A stretch of DNA of 54,897 nucleotides from an uncultured Prevotellaceae bacterium (GTDB taxonomy: Bacteria > Bacteroidota > Bacteroidia > Bacteroidales > Bacteroidaceae). The notes beneath the pieces are model-generated. The model had not been told where the DNA came from. It worked only from the letters and a program-made list of their open reading frames with translations, and did not search any database. Position 1 is the first letter of the stretch, and every line of letters starts with the position of its first letter. The position numbers and the translations under genes are program-made. Location: contig USTH01000004.1 of the NCBI GenBank assembly GCA_900557555.1, positions 1 through 54,897 of the forward strand. The letters are read 5' to 3'. This document shows positions 26,923 through 34,061 of the stretch, piece by piece.

Positions 26923-29100
26923 TTACTTATGCTTTAGCCTTGCGATGGTCTTGCGAGCCTCTTCTCTCACGGCCTCACTGTAATGCGTGTCGGTGACAAT
27001 TGGGCTTATGGCCTCAATCATGCGTGGCACCATATAAGAAAAAGGATGCCAGCCGAGCATCTCAAGCAAGGCCACCTGTGTGTCGGCATCAGCCTTTGGG
27101 AGGTAGTTGAGCACAGTTGGTATGGTGGCGTGGGCCATGTAGTTGCGTGTCTGGCGTATCAGTTGCAAGCGTTGCTTTGCTGTTTTGGTCGTGTCGGCAA
27201 TCTGCATTATATCAGCTACCCACCTGTCGGCCCCACGCTCTATGGTTCGCTTAATTATACTACGCACGCTATCCTTCTGTGTGAAGCAAACCCCTGGGTC
27301 ATCAAACTGCCGTGCGAATTCCTCAAGCAGTTTGTCTTTGGGGAATACGGTGAGGTCGCTGATGGCGTTGAAGTTGCAGCGGTCGGAGGTGTTGTTGGTG
27401 ATGCATATCTTGATGAGGGCCGGGATGAGTCTCTCGTCTCCGCTCTTGCCTATGAGTCGTATGGCCTGACGCTGCACCTGTTCGTGGCTGTCTTGCGAAG
27501 CCTCTTTCAGTACTTCAATGAAATTATCATCACCAATAAGTGCAATCTTATCCAATGCTTGAAGACGAACGGTGGCAAACGGTGAGGTTTCGTAGATGTC
27601 GCGCAGTTGTGCAGATGTCAGCAGACCTTGGCGGCACAGGTGTTCAATGGCCAGCGACTGGATGTCGGGATGGTCATTGCGCAACAACTTCTTCCATACC
27701 GATGGTCTGTCCTCGTGGATGATGTGCCCAAGGTTGAGTGCAGGTTTTTCAGCAGGAGTGAAACGGTAGGTTGGGTCACCGATGATGTGCGACTCAAGAT
27801 ACGTGCTGTAGCGCACGATGTCGCCCACGCAGCCCCCGTTGCTTATCAGTCCGAGCAGTCGGTCATTCCACTTGTCTTGGAGAACGTTCACCGAGTTGGC
27901 TATGCACACCACGGTGCGCCCTGGTTGAAACAGATATTCGTTGGCAATGCAGTCGTCTTTGTGGAATGAGCCACAAAAGCAGGCGTCAATCACCACCACT
28001 GGCACGTTAGGTTTATAGTTGTGGCCCTTGAAATCCTCAAGATGCAAGTCGGCGGCAGCCTCGGCCAGTGAGTCTTGCTCGGCCAGTTTCGGGTCGAGTG
28101 CATCGGTCAGCCACGACTGTGGCAAGTCGAATTTCTTCTCCAACACCATGCGCAGCGAGTCAGCGTTTTTGCCGCGCTGTTTGGCTTCATATATATGCTC
28201 GCGACAATAGCGTATGACGAAGTCTTTGGCTTCGCGCACTGTTCTCGGCTTGACAAGGTTGTTGAGATATTGCGTATCCCAGTATCCATGATGGTGAAGC
28301 ACGGCGAGGTCGAGGTCAGTGCGCATCAGCTCGTCCATGAGCATGGTCTTGATGGGGTTGCGATCGCTGTGGTCGAGATATCCGATGCGGTTGGTGCGGC
28401 CCTTCAGCTCGGGGAAGTGTTCAAAGTATGAGCTTTTTTCGTCAATGCGTGCCACCTTCGACTCGCTGATATAACCGTGTCCGCTGAAATAGAACATCTG
28501 CTGTAGGTGACGCTGGTGGCGCTTCTCCTCCACAAGTTTGGTGAGATAGGCACGTAGTTTCTCGTAACGCGATGTGCCTCCGGCATCAGTGGGCCGTATG
28601 CGCCCGCTATAGATGGTGGGTTGCAGGTTCTGTCGGCTGTCGGCTGTGAGCGAGTAGTAAAAATAAGGTTTCTCGCCGTCCTTGCCGAGTGGGCGGAACT
28701 TCAATCCGAAGTCGTCATAGAATCGGTCACTTGGTACCGACGACTCGCGACGGTCGCGGCTCTGGTCCATCTTGAACGCACTGGTCATGTGTTGTGCATC
28801 GCGCACCATGGCCACCGGTATGTCGCCAACAAGCACGGCTCCAATCACGGGATCCTGCTTTTGAGCATGCATGCGGATGAGAGTGGCGCGAATGCTGTCG
28901 GGCACCTGCCAGTGGTCAATGACGATGTATGATTTCATGCCGTGCAGTTGTTCCACAGCCGAGGCGTAGGCATCGACCTGCACCTTAGCCTCTTGGTAGC
29001 TTTTCTGATCGATGACTATGGCAAAGCCGTCGCGTGCCTGCGTATTAATTACGGTGGCAACAGTAGCCACCAGGGATAATAATGTTCTCTTATAGTTCAT
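26923..29100 (-). CDS. Gingipain-fold (C25-like) protein with C-terminal HEAT-like repeats, paralogue 1
   Basis: Exported protein of 725 residues with an N-terminal signal (MNYKRTLLSLVATVATVINTQA). Residues 25-450 resemble peptidase family C25: GAVLVGDIPVAMV, the SGRIRPTDA segment, a candidate catalytic histidine in LAVLHHHGYWDTQY (H269-271) and a candidate cysteine C374 in VVVIDACFCGSFHKDD, then GDPTYRF. About 70 extra residues (280-350, charged and helical) separate His and Cys compared with the paralogue. From about 470 onward repeated helical pairs (SPFATVRLQALDKIALIGDD, SHEQVQRQAIRLIGKSGDERLIPAL) look like HEAT repeats. There is no T9SS C-terminal signal domain, unlike true gingipains, so a periplasmic or otherwise exported location is more likely. 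Substrate unknown. Confidence 0.82.
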   Translation of the reverse strand: MNYKRTLLSLVATVATVINTQARDGFAIVIDQKSYQEAKVQVDAYASAVEQLHGMKSYIVIDHWQVPDSIRATLIRMHAQKQDPVIGAVLVGDIPVAMVRDAQHMTSAFKMDQSRDRRESSVPSDRFYDDFGLKFRPLGKDGEKPYFYYSLTADSRQNLQPTIYSGRIRPTDAGGTSRYEKLRAYLTKLVEEKRHQRHLQQMFYFSGHGYISESKVARIDEKSSYFEHFPELKGRTNRIGYLDHSDRNPIKTMLMDELMRTDLDLAVLHHHGYWDTQYLNNLVKPRTVREAKDFVIRYCREHIYEAKQRGKNADSLRMVLEKKFDLPQSWLTDALDPKLAEQDSLAEAAADLHLEDFKGHNYKPNVPVVVIDACFCGSFHKDDCIANEYLFQPGRTVVCIANSVNVLQDKWNDRLLGLISNGGCVGDIVRYSTYLESHIIGDPTYRFTPAEKPALNLGHIIHEDRPSVWKKLLRNDHPDIQSLAIEHLCRQGLLTSAQLRDIYETSPFATVRLQALDKIALIGDDNFIEVLKEASQDSHEQVQRQAIRLIGKSGDERLIPALIKICITNNTSDRCNFNAISDLTVFPKDKLLEEFARQFDDPGVCFTQKDSVRSIIKRTIERGADRWVADIMQIADTTKTAKQRLQLIRQTRNYMAHATIPTVLNYLPKADADTQVALLEMLGWHPFSYMVPRMIEAISPIVTDTHYSEAVREEARKTIARLKHK

Positions 29101-29126
29101 CTTTTTTTGATTTGATAAGTTTATAT

Positions 29127-31043
29127 CTAATTCAAGATTCTTTTCATGGTTTTCTTAGCCTCATCCCTCACATCTTGCGGCAGAGTCATGTCGGCCTCAA
29201 TCTTGCGAGCTGCCTCAAGACACACGTTGGAGGTGTAGGCCATGTGGTGCCAACCCATCACGTCAAGCAGAGTCTTCCGTATGTCATTATCTCTGCAGCG
29301 TAGTGCGTAGTCGGCAACAATCGGAAGTAGGTAAGCGGGACAATAGATGCGCATGTATCCTGCTTGCCGGAGGGCATGTTTCTTGTCAAGACTGTCATGG
29401 CAAAGGTCAAGAATGTCGGTATCCCAACGTGCCCCCATCTTCTCCACTTGGCTGCGAATGGCGTTGCAGAACGAGTCGGGCTTAGTCAGTAGTATCTCTC
29501 TGTTACATAATTCCTTGTCTACCGCTTCTGCCAGTTTCTGCTTGTCAAAAAACTGTATTGCCTGGTAGGCATTGAAGGCCACACGTTTCGAAAGGTTTGG
29601 GCGTGTGAGCAGACGTGCGAATGCAGGAATGAGCATTGGACTGCCACTCTTCGCCATCTGGTTAACGGCAAAGCGCTGTAGCATCTCGTAGTTGTCGTTG
29701 AGTGCTGTTGTTATTGCATCGTTGAGGACAGGCGATTTGCGGTTGCATAACATAGTGAACGCTTGGAGGCGCACTGTGGCAAGCGGTGATGTGTGGAGTG
29801 TGCGGAGCAACGCCTTATCGGTGTAATGTGACGCATGCTCAAGCATGTCACGACACAGAAGGTCGGCAGAGCCTTTGGCTGGCGGTGTAGATAGAAATGT
29901 GAACGTGGGGTCACCAATGACATGCGACTCAAGGTAGGCCGTGTGTTGGTTTATGTAGCCCACGCTGACGCCACATGCCAACAGTCCGATGTAGCGGTCG
30001 TACCACTTGTCTTGGATGATGTTTACGCTGCCAGCCAATGTGGCAACGGTGCCTCCGTTGCGGAAGATATACTCGCTGGCAATGCAGTTGTCGCGGTGGA
30101 ACGAGCCGTTGAAACAGGCATCGAACACCACGCAGCGAGCATTGGGCCGAAAGTTGCTGTGCTCAATCTCTGTGAACGTCAGATTGTCGTTGGTGCGCAT
30201 GTTGAGATATTGCGTATCCCAATCACCGTGGTGGTGGAGCATGGCCAGACTGAGATCAGACCGCATAAGTTCGTCCATCACACGGAATCTTATCGGCGAG
30301 GCATCGTCATAGTCGATATAACTGAATGCGTCTGGTTGTGCAGCCAGCTGTGGGAAATGCTCCAGAAGCCCCCGGAACTCATCGATGTGGGCCGGCTTCG
30401 ACTCAGATATGCTGCCGTCGCCGGTAAACACGAACACTGAATTTAAGTTCTCTGCATTTTCCTTTGCCCTTGTGGCCTTGCGCAGATAGGCACGTAGTTT
30501 GTCGTAACGCGAGATGCCACCAGCGTCGGTTGGCCTGATGCGCCCGCTGAATATGTCAGGCTTTACTTGTTGGTTACCATCGGCAGAGAGCGAGTAGTAC
30601 CAATAAGGTTGTTCCGAATCCTTGCCGAGCGGCTTGAACCTCAGTCCGAAATCATCATAGAACCTGTCGCTTGGCACGGACGATTCGCGGCGGTCATGGT
30701 TCTGGTCCATCTTGAAAGCTGAAGTCAGATGCTGTGCATCGCGCACCATCGGCACTGGTATATCACCTATGAACACGGCACCAACGATGGCATCACGCTT
30801 GTTGCTGTGCAAGCTGATGAGTTGTGAGCGTATGCTGTCAGGCACTTGCCAGCGGTCTACAACCACATACACCTTGTAATTCTGCCTTTGTTCCAGAGCC
30901 CGCACGTAACCGTCAAGCTCAGTGCGGGCACTGTCGTAGCTCACGGCATCAATGACCACGGCTACACCGTCTCTTGACGTGGCGGGCAATGCGGCCAAGC
31001 AGAAAAGGACGGTAAGGCAATATGACTTGAATTTTTTTTTCAT
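29127..31043 (-). CDS. Gingipain-fold (C25-like) protein with C-terminal HEAT-like repeats, paralogue 2
   Basis: Second C25-like protein, 638 residues from the ATG at 31043, giving signal peptide MKKKFKSYCLTVLFCLAALP. It is collinear with paralogue 1 and matches it closely over the N-terminal half, including DRRESSVPSDRFYDDFG in both. The candidate dyad is H270-272 (LAMLHHHGDWDTQY) and C310 (CVVFDACFNGSFHRDN), separated by the compact spacing. HEAT-like helical repeats fill the C-terminal third (SPLATVRLQAFTMLCNRKS). It stops 26 bases before paralogue 1 begins and starts 24 bases after the DUF6850 gene, so all three are one transcript. The pair is an obvious tandem duplication followed by divergence. 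Confidence 0.82.
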   Translation of the reverse strand: MKKKFKSYCLTVLFCLAALPATSRDGVAVVIDAVSYDSARTELDGYVRALEQRQNYKVYVVVDRWQVPDSIRSQLISLHSNKRDAIVGAVFIGDIPVPMVRDAQHLTSAFKMDQNHDRRESSVPSDRFYDDFGLRFKPLGKDSEQPYWYYSLSADGNQQVKPDIFSGRIRPTDAGGISRYDKLRAYLRKATRAKENAENLNSVFVFTGDGSISESKPAHIDEFRGLLEHFPQLAAQPDAFSYIDYDDASPIRFRVMDELMRSDLSLAMLHHHGDWDTQYLNMRTNDNLTFTEIEHSNFRPNARCVVFDACFNGSFHRDNCIASEYIFRNGGTVATLAGSVNIIQDKWYDRYIGLLACGVSVGYINQHTAYLESHVIGDPTFTFLSTPPAKGSADLLCRDMLEHASHYTDKALLRTLHTSPLATVRLQAFTMLCNRKSPVLNDAITTALNDNYEMLQRFAVNQMAKSGSPMLIPAFARLLTRPNLSKRVAFNAYQAIQFFDKQKLAEAVDKELCNREILLTKPDSFCNAIRSQVEKMGARWDTDILDLCHDSLDKKHALRQAGYMRIYCPAYLLPIVADYALRCRDNDIRKTLLDVMGWHHMAYTSNVCLEAARKIEADMTLPQDVRDEAKKTMKRILN

Positions 31044-31067
31044 GAAAAAAGACTTTTCGAATCTCAC

Positions 31068-32666
31068 TTAAAAGTTCATATATACGCCCAGTTCGCCATG
31101 AGTGAGCGATGTGGATTTTAGATAGGCACAATACTGTGCATCATCTTTGTAGAGTGTTGACAATACCTTGCCGTACAGACCCAGACGCACGGCCTTGGCT
31201 ACATGGAAATTATAGTCGACGGAGCCACCGATGCGCAGTCGCTTGGCCGAGGAATACTCAAATCGTCGTGTTACGTAAACGCCCGTTATGTCATCAGTGC
31301 CCGAGACGTTTGTGCCCGTGGCGAACTGACGGTCTTTCATTGGCATGACATACCCCGCTGTGAGTTGTGTGTTCAGAATTCCTTTGCCGAGGGCGAAACG
31401 CTTGCCGGCAGTGAGGTCGAGTGCAAGGTTTGTCCACTGTTGCTTCTGCAGTCCGTTGTCGTTGTAGTGTTTTATAGTTGTATTGGCGAGAACGGCAAAC
31501 AGTGAAGCATAGAAATCGCGTTGCCCATTGGTGAGGCGGTCAAAGCGATATTCGGCTGTAACGGCCATGTCCCCCTGCTTATGAATGCGTGTCTTGTTCA
31601 ATACCTTATAATAGGAGATGTTACCATGCTCAGTGTCTGTAATTTTCTTCTGGTCATACCAGTCGGAGTTGCCGTTGCTCATCTCCGCTCCTATGATGAT
31701 GTTATGGAGCACATGCTCGTTGTTGGAGAACATAAGGCGGTCTTTGATGGCAACACTACAGAAATGGTAGTCGCCGCCCTTGAACGTGTAGGCCGAGCCA
31801 CCGTCAGTGGCTTTCTCGCCACCAGTTGATCCTGACAGCAAAACAAGGTTCTGAAACGGAGAGTCCGATGGCTTGAATGTAGCCGACAACTCACCCGAGA
31901 AAGTGGTACCTTTATAGTCGCGTCGATAGCCAGATTCGTCACCACTGGAGCGACGGAAATAGTCGCCCATGCCCTTCATGAGGAAGTAGCGGTGGTTGTT
32001 GAGTGGATTTACCACGGTGTAGGACAGGTTGCTGCTGAACAGTTCGACGCGTGCTGCCAGTCCGAGTGTCCATGCTGTTGACAGGACGGCATCGGAGCCC
32101 GCTGTTATATTAAAACGCGACGTATTGGTCTTGGGCCTTGGGTCGGTCTGGTCGCTCATGCTTCCCACAGTGAGTCCGGCTCCTAACCCACCTTTTATCT
32201 TCGGGGTGAAGCGGTATGAGAGTGCTGCACCCATGGCGAAGCTTTCGGTATTGCCATCGCTGGCCACAGAGTCAGCGAGTACAAATGGGTTGTTGGGGTT
32301 TAGGAAAAGCGTAGAGTTCCACTCCTGATTTTTATAATTGGTATTTATATAGTGCAGAAAGCCCGACACGTCCACACGGTCAAAGTGTTTCAGTCCGCCT
32401 AAATACACATTAATGTTGTTGACATGTCCCGATGTGCCTGCATCATGAAAGTTGCCGCGTGTGAGGTCGTAGCCAATCAGGGCTTCACCAGTGGTTAGGA
32501 CCTGGTTATAGGCAAGACGCGTGGGGTTGATGCTGTGATAGCGTATGTTGAAAAGCTCGTTCACGGCACCTTCATGCCACAAGTTAGTGGCATTGGCAAA
32601 CTCGGTTTGTGCCTGGGTTTGTGCCGTGACGGCAGCCATGACACATAACATCAGATATTTGTTCAT
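31068..32666 (-). CDS. DUF6850-like outer-membrane beta-barrel protein
   Basis: Exported protein of 532 residues. The signal peptide MNKYLMLCVMAAVTAQTQAQ is followed by alternating hydrophobic and polar strands throughout, and the last residue is Phe (GELGVYMNF), the usual end of an outer-membrane barrel. The opening FANATNLWHEGAVNELFNIRYHSINPTRLAYNQ and the general layout recall the DUF6850 family, which tends to sit beside DUF4876 and TonB-receptor genes. Function unknown; a porin or a partner of the TonB receptor is an inference from the neighbourhood. Confidence 0.75.
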   Translation of the reverse strand: MNKYLMLCVMAAVTAQTQAQTEFANATNLWHEGAVNELFNIRYHSINPTRLAYNQVLTTGEALIGYDLTRGNFHDAGTSGHVNNINVYLGGLKHFDRVDVSGFLHYINTNYKNQEWNSTLFLNPNNPFVLADSVASDGNTESFAMGAALSYRFTPKIKGGLGAGLTVGSMSDQTDPRPKTNTSRFNITAGSDAVLSTAWTLGLAARVELFSSNLSYTVVNPLNNHRYFLMKGMGDYFRRSSGDESGYRRDYKGTTFSGELSATFKPSDSPFQNLVLLSGSTGGEKATDGGSAYTFKGGDYHFCSVAIKDRLMFSNNEHVLHNIIIGAEMSNGNSDWYDQKKITDTEHGNISYYKVLNKTRIHKQGDMAVTAEYRFDRLTNGQRDFYASLFAVLANTTIKHYNDNGLQKQQWTNLALDLTAGKRFALGKGILNTQLTAGYVMPMKDRQFATGTNVSGTDDITGVYVTRRFEYSSAKRLRIGGSVDYNFHVAKAVRLGLYGKVLSTLYKDDAQYCAYLKSTSLTHGELGVYMNF

Positions 32667-32674
32667 TCTTTTTC

Positions 32675-32785
32675 AGTTGACAAGTTAACAAGCTGGCAAA
32701 CCGTTACGAGTTGACAAGTTGTCGCAAGTTGGCAGTTTGCCAACCCAAGAAAAGAACTTGTCAACTCGTAATGAACTTGCCAACT
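32675..32785. repeat. Nested inverted repeats between DUF4876 and DUF6850 genes
   Basis: Three concentric inverted repeats: outer AGTTGACAAGTT (32675-32686) with AACTTGCCAACT (32774-32785, one mismatch); middle TTACGAGTTGACAAGTT (32704-32720) with AACTTGTCAACTCGTAA (32755-32771, 17 bp perfect); inner GTTGGCA with TGCCAAC (32728-32744, 3-base loop). All are built from one AGTTGrCAAGTT-like motif. It almost fills the 128-base gap within the operon and would fold in the mRNA. Confidence 0.8.
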
Positions 32786-32794
32786 CAAATGTTA

Positions 32795-33991
32795 CTACTG
32801 ATCAGCCACGGTTGGTTTCACGCCTGGAGTGAGTGGCTGGTTGTTGAGAAAATCGTTAGACGAGTTGTTGGTGTCTTGATAATAAGCACGGCCGTTGGCA
32901 ATCTTGCTCACTTTTCTTCTTACACACTTTCCTGCCCATGCTGGAGAAGCGAGAACGCCTTTTGCATCGTCCTTGGAGAGGAATGTGGGATGATGAGTCT
33001 CGCTGTCACTGTTCCAGATGTCAACAGCATCGAGCACATACTTGCTTGGTATCATAAGATACTGGAATGAGCTTGTGCTGTTTGGAGTGGTCATCAGGTT
33101 GGCAGGGTCGGCAGCGAAAGCCTCTGGAGTCATGCCATCGGGCAGCTTGGCGAGGATGTAGGCGCGGCCGAAGAAGCCCAGACCGAACGCCTTCATGTAA
33201 GTGTTGTTCTGGAATATCACATTGAGGTTGGGAGCAGCGTAGTCGATCTCGCTAACTACATTGGAGATGTATATCTCCCAATTGGCATTTGACAAGTCTG
33301 CACAGTGGTTGCCTTCGGGAGCAATCTCTGCATGGTTGGCGGCATCCTGTGCTATGACCACGCTCTCACCAGGCTGCAGAGGATGTTCCTTGCCGCCACT
33401 CACGCCAGGGAATGCCACTACGGTGCCTTGGCCACACTCATAGCGGTCGGTTATGCCAGCAGCCTGCCATGCGTTTTCTTTCTTATGGTTTCCTGTGGGT
33501 GCTGACATCACAAGGCCGTCAAGATACTGTACTTCGTCGGAGTTGTTCACAATCTCGTAATATCCGTCAACCATATAGCCCAGTGCGCCTCCAGTGGTAT
33601 AGATGGCCTTGAATACAAGGGGTGACTGATATACGGTTTGGAGGGCGAGCGTTACTGTCCGGTTGGCATAAACGTCGGCGGAGCCTGTGGCAACGACATG
33701 GGCTGTTGCTTCATCCTTTATCTTGCCACTCACGGCAAAGGTGTACTGTCCCTGGGCCAGGGTTATCTTCTCGCTTGCTGACTGCAGACTGATGGTGTCA
33801 TTGACCGTGCCTTTGGTTGTGACAAGTTTCAGATCCTGAATAGATGTAAGGTCCACGCCATCAGGCATTGTTAGGTTAACGGTCACTTCGTATGACTTAA
33901 CTCCTGGCTCGTCTTCCGAGCACGAAACGACTGACACGACAGCCACAATGGCGAACAGTGCCCAAAGGGTCTTTAAAAATGCTTTTTTCAT
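32795..33991 (-). CDS. DUF4876-like lipoprotein
   Basis: Predicted surface lipoprotein of 398 residues. The signal ends in the lipobox VVSCSEDE (Cys at about residue 24), and the acidic SEDE after Cys suits export to the outer-membrane surface in Bacteroidetes. An Ig-like N-terminal region (YEVTVNLTMPDGVDL) is followed by a larger domain containing GALGYMVDGYYEIVNNSDEVQYLDGLVMS, typical of DUF4876 and similar to lamin-tail-like modules. It lies 71 bases after the TonB receptor gene on the same strand, as an SusD-like partner would, though it is not an SusD homologue. Role unknown. Confidence 0.78.
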   Translation of the reverse strand: MKKAFLKTLWALFAIVAVVSVVSCSEDEPGVKSYEVTVNLTMPDGVDLTSIQDLKLVTTKGTVNDTISLQSASEKITLAQGQYTFAVSGKIKDEATAHVVATGSADVYANRTVTLALQTVYQSPLVFKAIYTTGGALGYMVDGYYEIVNNSDEVQYLDGLVMSAPTGNHKKENAWQAAGITDRYECGQGTVVAFPGVSGGKEHPLQPGESVVIAQDAANHAEIAPEGNHCADLSNANWEIYISNVVSEIDYAAPNLNVIFQNNTYMKAFGLGFFGRAYILAKLPDGMTPEAFAADPANLMTTPNSTSSFQYLMIPSKYVLDAVDIWNSDSETHHPTFLSKDDAKGVLASPAWAGKCVRRKVSKIANGRAYYQDTNNSSNDFLNNQPLTPGVKPTVADQ

Positions 33992-34061
33992 TTCAATTCA
34001 ATATTTAGTTTGTTAATTAATAAAGTTTTCTCGTATGTTTTGTTTAGCACCTGCTTGTTTC

